Source: Promicromonosporaceae bacterium
GTDB taxonomy: Bacteria > Actinomycetota > Actinomycetes > Actinomycetales > Cellulomonadaceae
Direction: 5' to 3'
NCBI GenBank assembly: GCA_009783295.1
Contig: WRHK01000009.1
Coordinates: forward strand, 17,995-81,994
DNA: 64,000 bases
Translations under genes and position numbers: made by a program
Notes under the pieces: model-generated
Seen by the model: the letters and a program-made list of their open reading frames with translations, nothing else
The model's database searches: none
Told to the model about the DNA's origin: nothing
Part shown: positions 45,834-54,468 of the stretch, piece after piece
Position numbering within the stretch: the first letter of the stretch is position 1
Layout: each line of letters opens with the position of its first letter

Positions 45834-46601
45834 TCACGCCAGCGGCTGGCTCGCCGCCCACGTCTCCAGCGTGACGCGCGGGCCCGTGAAGAACGGGGTC
45901 TCCTCGCGCACGTGCAGGCGGGCGTCCACGGCGCGCAGGTCGCGCATGAGGTCGACGATGCGGTGCAGCTCGTCGGCCTCGAAGGCGAGCAGCCACTCGT
46001 AGTCGCTCAGCGCGAAGCTCGACATCGTGTTGGCGCGCACGTCCTTGTAGCCGGCGGCGGCCATGCCGTGGTCGCGCAGCATGACGCGGCGCTCGTCCTC
46101 GGGCAGCAGGTACCAGTCGTAGCTGCGCACGAACGGGTACACGCACGCGTACTCGCGCGGCCCCTCGCCGGCCAGGAACGCGGGCACGTGCGCCTTGTTG
46201 AACTCCGACTCGCGGTGCAGCGCCACCACGGACCACACGGGCTCGAGCGCGGCGCCCAGGTCGCTGGCGCGCAGGCGGTGGTAGGCGCCCTGGACCGACT
46301 CGACGGTCGGGCCGTGCAGCCACACCATGAGGTCGGCGTCGGAGCGCAGGCCACCGACGTCGTAGGTGCCGCGCACGACGACGTCGCCCGTGGCGCGGGC
46401 GGGGTCGCGGTCGGCGACGGGCTGGCCGTCCCAGAGGGCGTCGTCGGCGGCGGCGGCGAGCTCGGCGCGCTCGGCGGCGTCGGCGGGCAGGGGCTGCGTC
46501 GTCGCGAACGTAGCGACGAGGGCGTAGCGGATGGAGGCGTTGATCGCGGTGGTGTCGACGGCCTCGCCGGTCTCGCCGTGGATGTGGACGTTCTCGCTCA
46601 T
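45834..46601 (-). CDS. hemQ: coproheme decarboxylase HemQ (chlorite dismutase family)
   Basis: 255 residues from ATG 46601. Last enzyme of the coproporphyrin-dependent haem pathway: two oxidative decarboxylations of iron-coproporphyrin III to haem b. The actinobacterial HemQ family core is recognisable in [37 protein letters not shown] and [30 protein letters not shown] (split here across the haem pocket). The start overlaps the hemH stop (ATGA), coupling the two sequential enzymes. Length is typical of the Gram-positive form. Confidence 0.93.
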   Translation of the reverse strand: MSENVHIHGETGEAVDTTAINASIRYALVATFATTQPLPADAAERAELAAAADDALWDGQPVADRDPARATGDVVVRGTYDVGGLRSDADLMVWLHGPTVESVQGAYHRLRASDLGAALEPVWSVVALHRESEFNKAHVPAFLAGEGPREYACVYPFVRSYDWYLLPEDERRVMLRDHGMAAAGYKDVRANTMSSFALSDYEWLLAFEADELHRIVDLMRDLRAVDARLHVREETPFFTGPRVTLETWAASQPLA

Positions 46602-47731
46602 CGGTGCATGTCCTCGCTGCAGAGTGCCGGGACCCCGCTGGGCTGCTCGTGCACGCGCAGGCAGCAGTCGTTCGGGGTGATGGAAGGGAAGGCCCGGAAG
46701 GAGCCGACCACGGCCTCGTCCACGGACTCGCCGCGGGCGATCGCGGCGCGCTCCAGGACCAGGTCGACGAGCTGCTTGACGAACACCTCGCGCGTGCCGA
46801 CCGTGCCGGCGCGCACCGCCGTCATGCCGAGGTCGCGGGCCGTGGCCAGGGCCTCGGTGTCGAGGTCGTAGGCGACCTCCATGTGGTCGCTGACGAACCC
46901 GATCGGGGAGATGACGACGTCGCGCAGCCCCTCCTCGGCGAGCTCGGCGAGCCGGTCGTTGACGTCGGGCTCGAGCCACGGCTGGTGCGGCGGGCCGGAG
47001 CGCGAGCAGTACGCGAGCTCCCACTCGACGGCGTGGCCGAGGCGCTCGCCCACCTGCGCGGCGACGAGCGCCGCGATGTCCAGGTGCTGCTCGGAGTAGG
47101 TCGCGTGCCCGACGCCGGACGCGGCCTCCATGACGTCGGGGATCGAGTGCGTGACGAAGAGGAGCTTCGCCGCCGCGGCGTCGCCGCCCGCCGCGGCGAG
47201 GTCGCCGAACGCCTCGGTGACGGCGTCGACGTTGCCCTGCACGAACCCGGGCGTGTTGAAGTACGAGCGGATCTTGTCGAACTGGACGCCCGTCGACCCG
47301 TTCTCGTCGAGCTGTCCGCGCTTGTCGAGCACCGTGGCGAGGTCCTCGCGGTACTGGCGGCAGCCCGAGTAGCTCGAGTAGGCGGACGTCACGAGCGCGA
47401 CGGCGCGCTGGGCGCCGAGGGCCTCGAGCTCGTCGATCGCGTCGTTGGTGTACGGGGCCCAGTTGCGGTTGCCCCACACGACGGGGACGTCGAGGCCCCG
47501 CGCGGCGAGCTCCTGCTCGAGGGCCGCCTTCAGCGCCAGGTTCTGCTCGTTGATGGGGCTCTTGCCCCCGAACCCGTAGTAGTGCTCGCCGACCTGCTCG
47601 AGGCGGGCGTCGGGGATGCCGCGCCCGGCGGTGACGTTGCGCAGGAACGGCACGACGTCCTCGGGCTTGTCAGGGCCGCCGAAGGAGTACAGGAGCAAGG
47701 CGTCATAGGGGCGCGCCGACGTCGAAGGCAT
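46598..47731 (-). CDS. hemH: coproporphyrin III ferrochelatase
   Basis: 377 residues from ATG 47731 (an earlier in-frame codon at 47800 is rejected as the extension lacks family similarity). Inserts Fe2+ into coproporphyrin III; also called CpfC. Motifs: [41 protein letters not shown] with the catalytic His, and [18 protein letters not shown] with the catalytic Glu. Cys124 and the C-terminal Cys356, Cys357, Cys371 suit the [2Fe-2S] cluster found in actinobacterial ferrochelatases. Upstream of hemQ in one unit. Confidence 0.94.
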   Translation of the reverse strand: MPSTSARPYDALLLYSFGGPDKPEDVVPFLRNVTAGRGIPDARLEQVGEHYYGFGGKSPINEQNLALKAALEQELAARGLDVPVVWGNRNWAPYTNDAIDELEALGAQRAVALVTSAYSSYSGCRQYREDLATVLDKRGQLDENGSTGVQFDKIRSYFNTPGFVQGNVDAVTEAFGDLAAAGGDAAAAKLLFVTHSIPDVMEAASGVGHATYSEQHLDIAALVAAQVGERLGHAVEWELAYCSRSGPPHQPWLEPDVNDRLAELAEEGLRDVVISPIGFVSDHMEVAYDLDTEALATARDLGMTAVRAGTVGTREVFVKQLVDLVLERAAIARGESVDEAVVGSFRAFPSITPNDCCLRVHEQPSGVPALCSEDMHR

Positions 47732-47821
47732 GGCCGCATCTTCCCACCGCCCGCTGCGCGTCCCGCCCAGGATCCGGCGCTGGCGTTGTGACGTTGTCAC
47801 GACGTCACGTCAGGTCGGGCG

Positions 47822-48229
47822 TCAGGCGGCGATACCGTACCGGGCGCGCGTCACCGTCTCACCAGGGGCGACGGTCTCGTCCTCGGGGATGCGCGCCTTG
47901 GCCTCGACGCGCGCCTCCTTGCCCAGGCGCACGCCGTTGCCGAGCTGGGCGCGGTCGCCCACCAGGGCGCGCGCGCCCACGTGCACGTTGCGTCCGACGA
48001 CGACGTCCGTGCCCACCAGGGCGTCGACGTCGATCCACGCACCTGCGCCGACGGTGGAGCCTGCACCCACGCTGGCCCCGGGCTCGACCCAGGCGTCGCG
48101 CGCCACGAACGCCGTGGCGGCGACGGTCGCCTGCGGGGAGACGAGCCCGCCACCGTTGCGGTGACGCCGGTACACCACGGTGTGGCCGTGCTCCTCGAAC
48201 TCGACGCGCGTGCTGCTGCGGCCGGACAT
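47822..48229 (-). CDS. left-handed beta-helix (hexapeptide-repeat) protein
   Basis: 135 residues from ATG 48229 with AGGAGG ideally placed. After ~30 residues the sequence is all hexapeptide-type turns: VSPQATVAATAFVARDAWV, VGAGSTVGAGAWIDVDALVG and NVHVGARALVGDRAQLGNGV. Resembles small trimeric acyltransferase or bactofilin-like helix domains, but there is no catalytic loop that I can recognise. Function unknown. A divergent orientation to nothing; the gene stands alone between hemH and glycerate kinase. Confidence 0.72.
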   Translation of the reverse strand: MSGRSSTRVEFEEHGHTVVYRRHRNGGGLVSPQATVAATAFVARDAWVEPGASVGAGSTVGAGAWIDVDALVGTDVVVGRNVHVGARALVGDRAQLGNGVRLGKEARVEAKARIPEDETVAPGETVTRARYGIAA

Positions 48230-48310
48230 TCGGACCTCCTGTCCTCCGGGCCGTCCACGGGTCTCGCCGACGCACCCAGAGGGCATAGCGCGATGCCTGG
48301 CCGGGGTATT

Positions 48311-48329
48311 CCCGAGGTCAGACCTCGGG
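48311..48329 (-). terminator. hairpin spanning the glycerate kinase stop
   Basis: CCCGAGGTC-A-GACCTCGGG, a 9-bp perfect palindrome, contains the stop codon (48318-48320) in its centre. On the minus strand it is followed by AATACC. Likely terminator or mRNA end-stabilising hairpin. Confidence 0.7.
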
Positions 48330-49469
48330 ACCCAGGACCAGCGCGGTCACCGCTGCCGCCACCTCGGTGAGCCGGCGCGGGGCGTCCGCGAGCAGCTCGT
48401 CGAGGGTCGCCGGGCCCGACGCCAGGGAGATCGCGGCGCGGAACCCCGAGGCCCGGGTCTGCGACTGCGGCAGGTCGACCTGCCCGGCGACCACCACGAC
48501 GGGCGGGTGCCGGTCGGAGGCGGCGGCGGCCCGGGCGACGCCGTCGGGCACCTTGCCGTGCACCGACTGCGCGTCGAACCGCCCCTCCCCCGTGATCACC
48601 AGGTCGGCGTCCTCGAGCGCGGCCGGCAGGCCCACCGCGCGGGAGACGAGGTCGATCCCACGCTCGACGGTGGCGCCCAGCACCGCGACGAGCGCCACGG
48701 GGACCCCGCCGGCGGCCCCGCCGCCGGGCAGCCCGCGCACGGCCCGGCCCGTCGCGCGCTCGAGCACCCCCGCCCACCGGGCGAGGGCCTCGTCCAGGAA
48801 GGCGACGTCGCCCGGCTCGGCGCCCTTCTGCGGCCCGAACACCGCCGCCGCACCGTGCTCGCCCGTGAGCGGGTTGGAGACGTCGACCGCCACGCGCCAG
48901 CGCACCTCCCGGGCCCGCGGGTGCAGGCCCGAGAGGTCGAGCGAGGCGGCCTCCGCCACGCCTGCGCCGCCGTCCTGCACGGGGACCCCGCGCCCGTCGA
49001 GCACGCGCACGCCGAGCCCCGTGAGCAGCCCGGCGCCGCCGTCGGTGGAGGCGCTCCCGCCGAGGCACACGATCACCTCCTCGACGCCCGCCTCGAGCAC
49101 GGCCGCGGCGAGCGCGCCCGTGCCGCGCGTGTGCGCGGCCAGGGGCTGCGGGGGCTGCACGTCCGCGACGGCGGGCAGGCCCGAGGCCTGCGCCAGCTCG
49201 ACGACGCCCGTGCGCCCGTCCGGCGACATGGCCCAGTGCGCCGTCGTCGGGCGGCCCAGCGCGTCCACCGTGGAGACCGGCCGCTGCGGCACGCCCCACG
49301 CGGCCGCGAGCGCCGCGAGCGAGCCCTCGCCGCCGTCCGCCAAGGGCAGGGACGTCACGCGGGCGGACGGCGCGGCGGCGCGCACGCCCGCCTCGAGGGC
49401 GGCTGCGACGTCGGGCGCCGCGAGCGAGCCTTTGAACGAGTCCGGGGCGACGACGACGTGGGCGCTCAC
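48318..49469 (-). CDS. glxK: glycerate kinase (GarK/GlxK type)
   Basis: 383 residues from GTG 49469. Phosphorylates D-glycerate to 2-phosphoglycerate in glyoxylate or serine-derived glycerate use. Family motifs: VVVAPDSFKGSLAAPDVAAALEAG at the start, PLADGGEGSL, VCLGGSASTDGGAGLL, FGPQKGAEP, and ITGEGRFDAQSVHGKVP near the C-terminus. Full family length. No glyoxylate genes flank it. A second GTG six codons upstream (49487) is an alternative start. Confidence 0.93.
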   Translation of the reverse strand: MSAHVVVAPDSFKGSLAAPDVAAALEAGVRAAAPSARVTSLPLADGGEGSLAALAAAWGVPQRPVSTVDALGRPTTAHWAMSPDGRTGVVELAQASGLPAVADVQPPQPLAAHTRGTGALAAAVLEAGVEEVIVCLGGSASTDGGAGLLTGLGVRVLDGRGVPVQDGGAGVAEAASLDLSGLHPRAREVRWRVAVDVSNPLTGEHGAAAVFGPQKGAEPGDVAFLDEALARWAGVLERATGRAVRGLPGGGAAGGVPVALVAVLGATVERGIDLVSRAVGLPAALEDADLVITGEGRFDAQSVHGKVPDGVARAAAASDRHPPVVVVAGQVDLPQSQTRASGFRAAISLASGPATLDELLADAPRRLTEVAAAVTALVLGPEV

Positions 49470-49503
49470 CCTGGTGAGCGTACGCACGCCTGCCGCGACC
49501 GGC

Positions 49504-49986
49504 TCAGCCAGCGGCCGGGCGCGCCGGCGGGTCGATCGCCGGCTGGGCGTCCCGCAGCGCGTCGAGCAGGCGGCGCAGCTGACTTTGGGCGTCGTCGTCG
49601 AGCGCCTCGCCGACGTACCGCGCGATCGCCTCCTGGTGCCGGGCGCCCACCTCGCGCTGGGTGCGGCGGCCCGCCTCGGTGAGCGTGACCAGCGTGCCGC
49701 GGGCGTCGTCGGACGCCGTGGTGCGGGCGACCAGGCCGCGCGCCTCCAGGCGCTCCACCAGCCGGGACAGGGACGACTGGACCACGAACGTCTGCTGCGT
49801 GAGCTCGCGCAGGCGCAGCGCGCCGCCGGCCCGGGTGAGCACGTAGAGCACGTCGTACTCGCGCAGCGTGACGTCGTCCCAGATGGGGTCGTCCTGCAGG
49901 CGGCGCAGCAGCTGCGCCTGCGTGCGGAACAGCGACTCCCAGGTCGCGACCGCGCGGTGGGTCTCGCCGTGCCCGGCGGACGTCAC
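49504..49986 (-). CDS. MarR-family transcriptional regulator
   Basis: 160 residues from GTG 49986, overlapping the prenyltransferase stop (GTGA). Winged-helix core: LREYDVLYVLTRAGGALRLREL, QQTFVVQSSLSRLVERLEARGLV (recognition helix) and wing RTTASDDARGTLVTLTEAGRR. Dimeric MarR regulators respond to small phenolic or lipophilic ligands. A candidate operator is the 9-bp-arm palindrome at 50857-50876 in the promoter region of the divergent hemolysin III gene and of this operon. Ligand unknown. Confidence 0.88.
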   Translation of the reverse strand: MTSAGHGETHRAVATWESLFRTQAQLLRRLQDDPIWDDVTLREYDVLYVLTRAGGALRLRELTQQTFVVQSSLSRLVERLEARGLVARTTASDDARGTLVTLTEAGRRTQREVGARHQEAIARYVGEALDDDAQSQLRRLLDALRDAQPAIDPPARPAAG

Positions 49987-50744
49987 TTGCCGAGCCTCCG
50001 CTCCCGCCGGGTGAAGTCGCGCAGCGCGCGCAGGAAGTCCACGCGGCGGAAGCCGGGCCAGTAGGCCTCGCAGAAGTACAGCTCGGAGTGGGCGGACTGC
50101 CACATGAGGAACCCGCCGATGCGCACCTCGCCCGACGTGCGGATCACCAGCTCCGGGTCCGGCTGGCCGGCGGTGTAGAGGTGAGCGGCGATGTCGTCGA
50201 CGTCGATGCGCTCGGCCAGGTCGGCGAGCGTTGCGCCGGCCTCGGCCTGCTCGCGCAGGTAGGCGCGGACGGCGTCGGCGATCTCGTGCCGGCCGCCGTA
50301 CCCGATGGCGACGTTCACCTGCAGGCCGCGCACGCCCTCGGTGCGCTCGGCGGCGTGCCGCAGCGCGACGGCCGTGCGCTCGGGCAGCAGGTCCAGGCGC
50401 CCGACCACCCGCACGCGCCAGCGCCCCGAGTCGGCCAGTCCGCGGACGGCGTCCTCGATGATGTCGAGCAGGTCGTCGAGCTCGGCGGCCGAGCGGCCCA
50501 GGTTGTCGGTGGACAGCATCCACAGCGTGGCGACCTCGATACCGAGGGCCTCGGCCCAGCCGAGGAACTCCGCGATCTTGTCCGCACCGCGCCGGTGACC
50601 GGTGGCGGCGGTCTCGCCGAACGACTTCGCCCAGCGGCGGTTCCCGTCCAGGATCACGCCGACGTGACGCGGCACGCGGTCCGGGGTGAGCCCGGCGGCG
50701 AGGCGACGCTCGTACAGGCGATAGAGCGTGTGGGGCAGGCGCAC
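49983..50744 (-). CDS. short-chain cis-prenyl diphosphate synthase (UppS family)
   Basis: 253 residues from GTG 50744. Adds isopentenyl units in Z-configuration. Motifs: VILDGNRRWAKSFGETAATGHRRGADKI (catalytic Asp, split by the substrate loop), TLWMLSTDNLGR, VNVAIGYGGRHEI, and ELVIRTSGEVRIGGFLMWQSAHSELYF. The mycobacterial neighbour of a hemolysin III gene, Rv1086, makes Z,E-farnesyl diphosphate, and this gene has the same setting, so a short-chain product is likely. A housekeeping undecaprenyl synthase would be elsewhere. Translationally coupled to the MarR gene. Confidence 0.85.
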   Translation of the reverse strand: MRLPHTLYRLYERRLAAGLTPDRVPRHVGVILDGNRRWAKSFGETAATGHRRGADKIAEFLGWAEALGIEVATLWMLSTDNLGRSAAELDDLLDIIEDAVRGLADSGRWRVRVVGRLDLLPERTAVALRHAAERTEGVRGLQVNVAIGYGGRHEIADAVRAYLREQAEAGATLADLAERIDVDDIAAHLYTAGQPDPELVIRTSGEVRIGGFLMWQSAHSELYFCEAYWPGFRRVDFLRALRDFTRRERRLGK

Positions 50745-50856
50745 GCGACCACCGTACCGGCCCCGGGGCGTGCCTCCGAAGCCGGTGCCTGCGCACGCAC
50801 CGCCTCTTCACCAACCGCGCACCGACAACGCTGGGCACACGAGGCTACGCTGACGT

Positions 50857-50876
50857 AACCTACGCAAGCGTAGGTT
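50857..50876. promoter_or_regulatory. palindromic operator candidate upstream of hemolysin III
   Basis: AACCTACGC-AA-GCGTAGGTT, a perfect 9-bp inverted repeat, lies 27 bp before the hemolysin III start codon in the 159-bp divergent region shared with the prenyltransferase-MarR operon. Its size and position fit a MarR or TetR dimer site. It could also form a 5' RNA hairpin. Confidence 0.6.
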
Positions 50877-50903
50877 CCTTTCTCCCCACCCCTGGAGGCC
50901 CCC

Positions 50904-51650
50904 GTGGCGTCACACGCCGACCCCCGCTCCGGTCGCGACCTCGTCCCCGACCCGGTCGACGTCGCCCGCACCGCCGCGGCCCGGACGGTCCAGACGGTCG
51001 GCGCCGCCGTCGCGCAGCTCAAGCCGCGCCTGCGGGGCTGGATCCACGCGGTCACGACGCCGCTGGCGCTCGCGGCGGGCATCGTGCTGATCGTCCTGTC
51101 GCCGCCCGTGGCAGGCAAGGTCGCCGCGACGGTGTTCATGGTGACGTCGCTGTCGCTGTTCGGCGTGAGCGCCGTCTACCACCGCGGCCGCTGGTCGACG
51201 GCGGTCCACGCGGCCCTGCGGCGCATCGACCACGCCAACATCTTCCTCATCATCGCGGGCACCTACACGCCGCTCGCGGTGCTGCTGCTGCCCCCGCACA
51301 CGGCCACCGTGCTGCTCACGATCGTGTGGGGCGGCGCCCTGCTCGGGCTGCTCGCGCACGTGTTCTGGATGAGCGCGCCGCGCTGGGTCTACGTGCCCGT
51401 GTACGTGGCGCTCGGCTGGGTGGCCGTCGCGTACATGAGCCAGTTCTGGGCCAGCGGCGGCCCCGCCGTCGTCTGGCTGATCATCTCCGGCGGCATCGCC
51501 TACACGCTCGGCGCGGTCATCTACGGGACCAAGTTCCCCAACCCGTCGCCGCGCTGGTTCGGCTTCCACGAGATCTTCCACGCCCTGACGGTGGCGGGCT
51601 TCGCCTGCCACACGGTGGCGATCTTCATCGCGGCGATCGCCGCGAGATAG
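50904..51650 (+). CDS. hemolysin III / PAQR-family membrane protein
   Basis: 248 residues from GTG 50904 with GGAGG upstream. Seven membrane spans begin near residue 50 (ITPLALAAGIVLIVL-type). Zinc-site residues typical of the family are seen in SLFGVSAVYHRGRWS, DHANIFLIIAGTYTPL, and FGFHEIFHALTVAGFACHTVAIFI near the C-terminus. Role uncertain despite the name. The reading frame ends in AAR followed by TAG, where GCGAGATAG is the first unit of the second family C array. Confidence 0.88.
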   Translation: MASHADPRSGRDLVPDPVDVARTAAARTVQTVGAAVAQLKPRLRGWIHAVTTPLALAAGIVLIVLSPPVAGKVAATVFMVTSLSLFGVSAVYHRGRWSTAVHAALRRIDHANIFLIIAGTYTPLAVLLLPPHTATVLLTIVWGGALLGLLAHVFWMSAPRWVYVPVYVALGWVAVAYMSQFWASGGPAVVWLIISGGIAYTLGAVIYGTKFPNPSPRWFGFHEIFHALTVAGFACHTVAIFIAAIAAR

Positions 51651-51769
51651 CGCGCTATCTCGCGAGATAGATCGCTGGCCCGCGAGATAGAGCCCTCGGG
51701 CGCGAGATAGAGCTGGTTCTATCTCGCGGACGGGGGCTCTATCTCGCGCGGGTGGGTTCTATCTCGCGG
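51641..51769. repeat. family C 20-bp-period inverted array, copy 2
   Basis: Four forward units CGCGAGATAG have TAG at 51648, 51668, 51688 and 51708, exactly 20 bp apart; three inverted units (CTATCTCGCG) have CTA at 51719, 51739 and 51759, again exactly 20 apart. An extra inverted unit overlaps the first two forward units, so 51641-51664 is a perfect 24-bp palindrome. The first TAG is the hemolysin III stop, and the last CTA is the stop of the convergent nitrilase-family gene. Confidence 0.92.
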
Positions 51770-52550
51770 TGGTGGTGTAGCGGCGGTTCGCCAACGACGG
51801 GTTCGCCCGTCGCGCCTCCGTGATCGTGGCCGCATCGAGGGTCGTCGTCGCCGTCTCCGGGGCCTCGCCCAGCTCCAGTGCGACGACGCCGTCCGGGCCC
51901 GCCACCAGCGAGCGGCCCGTCACCCCGCGGCCGGCCATGCCGACGCCCACGACGACGGCCGTGTTCTCGATCGCTCGGGCCCGCAGCAGGGTGCGCCAGT
52001 GGTCCGCCTTGAGCGGGCCGGCCACCCACGCGGCGGGCACCAGGAGCACCTGCGCGCCGGCGTCGACCAGGCGGCGCGCCGACTCGGGGAACCGCAGGTC
52101 GTAGCAGGTCATGACGCCGAACGTCAGCCCGCCGACGTCGAACGTCAGCGGCGGCGCGTCGGCCGGGCCGGGCTCGAGCGTGTCGGACTCGCGGGTGCCG
52201 AACGCGTCGTACAGGTGCACCTTGCGGTAGAGGCCCGCGACCTCGCCGTCGGCGGCGACCGCCACGACGGCGTTCGCGGCCCGCTCCGCGGACTCCCCGG
52301 GCAGCGTCGTTCCGGCGACCACCGCGACGCCGCGCTCCCGGGCGAGCTCGCGCAGCAGGGTCACGAACGGCCCGTCGAGCGGCTCGGCGTGCGCCGGCCC
52401 GACGGCCCGCGGGTCGTAGCCCGACGTGTACTCGGGCAGCACCACCAGGTCGCTGCCGTCCTGCGCGGCCGCGCGCACGACGCCCGCCACGACGTCGCGG
52501 TTGACCGCGTGGTCGGCCGAGACCTCGACCTGGGCGACGGTCAGGCGCAC
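51759..52550 (-). CDS. nitrilase-superfamily carbon-nitrogen hydrolase
   Basis: 263 residues from GTG 52550. Cytoplasmic amidase-fold enzyme with the Glu-Lys-Cys triad: Glu in VVLPEYTSGYD, Lys in LYRKVHLYDAFG, Cys in GVMTCYDLRFPESAR. Most like the Nit1/Nit2 amidases that remove deaminated glutathione or omega-amides; the true substrate is not known. A longer in-frame upstream region (to 52676) is low-complexity and lies in the next gene, so it is rejected. The C-terminus TAR and its TAG stop are encoded by the outermost inverted family C unit. Confidence 0.87.
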   Translation of the reverse strand: MRLTVAQVEVSADHAVNRDVVAGVVRAAAQDGSDLVVLPEYTSGYDPRAVGPAHAEPLDGPFVTLLRELARERGVAVVAGTTLPGESAERAANAVVAVAADGEVAGLYRKVHLYDAFGTRESDTLEPGPADAPPLTFDVGGLTFGVMTCYDLRFPESARRLVDAGAQVLLVPAAWVAGPLKADHWRTLLRARAIENTAVVVGVGMAGRGVTGRSLVAGPDGVVALELGEAPETATTTLDAATITEARRANPSLANRRYTTTAR

Positions 52551-52560
52551 CGCGGCGCCC

Positions 52561-52911
52561 TCAGGGCTTGGCGGCACCGTCGTCGGGTGTGGTGCCGGCT
52601 CCCTCGAACGGCGTGCCGCCGTCGAGCAGGCCCGGCGGGGCCTCCTCGGGCTCGCGCAGCGGCAGCCGCATGCCACGGCCGACGCGGACGGGCTCCACGA
52701 CCTCCAGGCCCTGCGCGCGGGCGTTGTGCGCCGTGCGGCGCAGCGACCGCGACATGAGCTGGATGAGCCCGATGGCCACGAGCACCAGCAGGAACGTCGC
52801 GATGAAGCCGACGATGCCCGGCGAGACGGAGTTCTCGTCGAGCTGCTGGGCCGGCGACGGCGAGGGGGCGGGCGTCGCCGCCGCGAGCGTCACGGCCAGG
52901 TAGGTGATCAC
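52561..52911 (-). CDS. single-span membrane protein (Rv1083-like position)
   Basis: 116 residues from GTG 52911, overlapping the mca stop (GTGA). A short N-terminal hydrophobic stretch with ATPAPSPSPAQ, one clear membrane span (GIVGFIATFLLVLVAIGLIQL, residues ~33-53), then a basic cytoplasmic tail with MSRSLRRTAHNARAQGLEVVEP. Position directly after mca is the same as in mycobacteria, where the gene is likewise uncharacterised. Probably membrane-anchored partner of unknown role. Confidence 0.72.
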   Translation of the reverse strand: MITYLAVTLAAATPAPSPSPAQQLDENSVSPGIVGFIATFLLVLVAIGLIQLMSRSLRRTAHNARAQGLEVVEPVRVGRGMRLPLREPEEAPPGLLDGGTPFEGAGTTPDDGAAKP

Positions 52912-53831
52912 GATGCGGCCTCCGTCCCACGGATCCCGGCGAACAGGTCGTCCTCGCGGGCGTCCGTGGGCACGCGCGAGGCGGCGAGCTCGTACTCCTC
53001 CCACGGCCAGACGTCGGCCTCGACGTCGCGGGGCACGGCGAAGAAGAACCCCGTCGGGTCGATCTGCGAGGCGTGGGCGGTCAGCGCGGCGTCGCGCCTG
53101 CCAAAGTACGCCGCCACCTCGACGAGCGTGGTGACGGGGCGCTCCGGGATCTCCCGGGCCGTGCGCGACTCGATCCAGTCGCCGAAGGGCGACTCGAGCC
53201 CCTGACCCTCCATCGACTCGTGGACGGCGCGCAGACGCTCCAGCGAGAACCCGTGGTTGTAGTAGAGCTTGAGCGGCGTCCAGGCCTCTGCACCGCCGTC
53301 GACCGCGTAGCGCGACGGGTCGCCCGCGGCCTCCCATGCCTCCATCGACACGGTGTGCGTGTAGATGTGGTCGGGGTGCGGGTAGCCGCCGCTCGGGTCG
53401 TACGTGGTGATGACGTGCGGGCGGAACCGGCGCACCGCCTCGACGAGGGGCGCGGCAGCCTGCTCGAGCGGCACGAGGGCGAACGCGTCGTCGGGCAGCG
53501 GCGGCAGCGGGTCGCCCTCGGGCAGGCCGGAGTCGGTGAAGCCGAGGAACGTCTGCTGCACGCCGAGCGCGTCGGCCGCGGCCGCCATCTCGAGGCGGCG
53601 CACCGAGCGCTTGCCCTCGACGGTGTCGAACTCGTGGCCGGCCGGGACCTCGAACGCCGGGTTGAGCACGTCGCCGCGCTCGCCTCCGGTGCAGGTCACC
53701 ACGAGCACCTCGGCGCCCTCGTCCGCGTAGCGCGCCATCGCGGCGGCGCCCTTGCTGGACTCGTCGTCGGGGTGCGCGTGCACGGCCATCAGCCGCAGCC
53801 GGCCGGGGGTGCCGAGGGGTGCGCTGGTCAA
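52908..53831 (-). CDS. mca: mycothiol S-conjugate amidase
   Basis: 307 residues. Zinc amidase that cleaves mycothiol adducts of electrophiles into mercapturic acids for export and recovers GlcN-inositol. LmbE/PIG-L fold with MAVHAHPDDESSKG (zinc His-Asp-Asp), YPHPDHIYTH (zinc His) and VITTYDPSGGYPHP. I choose TTG 53831 because AGGAGG sits seven bases upstream and the residues before it are unlike the family. Its presence marks a mycothiol-producing actinobacterium. Divergent from the DUF4307 gene, as in M. tuberculosis. Confidence 0.94.
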   Translation of the reverse strand: MTSAPLGTPGRLRLMAVHAHPDDESSKGAAAMARYADEGAEVLVVTCTGGERGDVLNPAFEVPAGHEFDTVEGKRSVRRLEMAAAADALGVQQTFLGFTDSGLPEGDPLPPLPDDAFALVPLEQAAAPLVEAVRRFRPHVITTYDPSGGYPHPDHIYTHTVSMEAWEAAGDPSRYAVDGGAEAWTPLKLYYNHGFSLERLRAVHESMEGQGLESPFGDWIESRTAREIPERPVTTLVEVAAYFGRRDAALTAHASQIDPTGFFFAVPRDVEADVWPWEEYELAASRVPTDAREDDLFAGIRGTEAAS

Positions 53832-53920
53832 GTCCGACCTCCTGGGACGGGGAACATCACACGGTTCGCGCCCGCCGAGGGGTCGTGACGCGCCGTGCAC
53901 ATCGACCACAATCATGCTCT

Positions 53921-54325
53921 ATGAGCGCAGTCGTCCCACCCAGCCCGCCCACAGACCGGTATGGCCGCTCCGGCGGCGGGCTCACGCGCGGGCGCAAGAT
54001 CGCGATCGCCGTCGCGCTGGTGCTCGCCGTCGCGTTCGCCGGATGGCTCGCACTCGCGCAGTTCATGGCGTCGCCCGTGCAGGCCGACGTCGTCTCCTTC
54101 CGCGTGACGAGCGCCGAGGAGATCCAGATCGACTTCCAGGTGTCGATGAGCCCTGGCACCAAGGCCGTGTGCACGGTGACGGCGCTCGCCTCCGACTTCT
54201 CGGAGGTGGGCACCAAGCAGGTGCCCGTCGGCCCGGCCCGCACCGACACCGCCCGGTACACCGTGACGCTGCGCACGTCGCAGAAGGCGGACTCCGGCGT
54301 CATCGACGGGTGCACTCGCGGCTGA
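53921..54325 (+). CDS. DUF4307 membrane protein
   Basis: 134 residues from ATG 53921. Short Pro-rich start (VVPPSPPTDRYGR), one span (IAIAVALVLAVAFAGWLAL, residues ~31-49), and an extracytoplasmic domain with two cysteines (KAVCTVTAL ... IDGCTRG). The family is restricted to actinobacteria and normally sits between mca and greA, as here (Rv1081c in M. tuberculosis). Function unknown. Confidence 0.85.
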   Translation: MSAVVPPSPPTDRYGRSGGGLTRGRKIAIAVALVLAVAFAGWLALAQFMASPVQADVVSFRVTSAEEIQIDFQVSMSPGTKAVCTVTALASDFSEVGTKQVPVGPARTDTARYTVTLRTSQKADSGVIDGCTRG

Positions 54326-54468
54326 TCGACTTGCCGAGCGCCGCCCCTCCGGGATTAGGCTGAGGGATTCACGCAGTCCTGAACCCAGCCGACACGCGTG
54401 CCGACGCCGTCGGTGCGGTCTCGTGCGGCCTGGAGCAGGGATCCGAGCACCATGAAAGGAGAGTCCAA

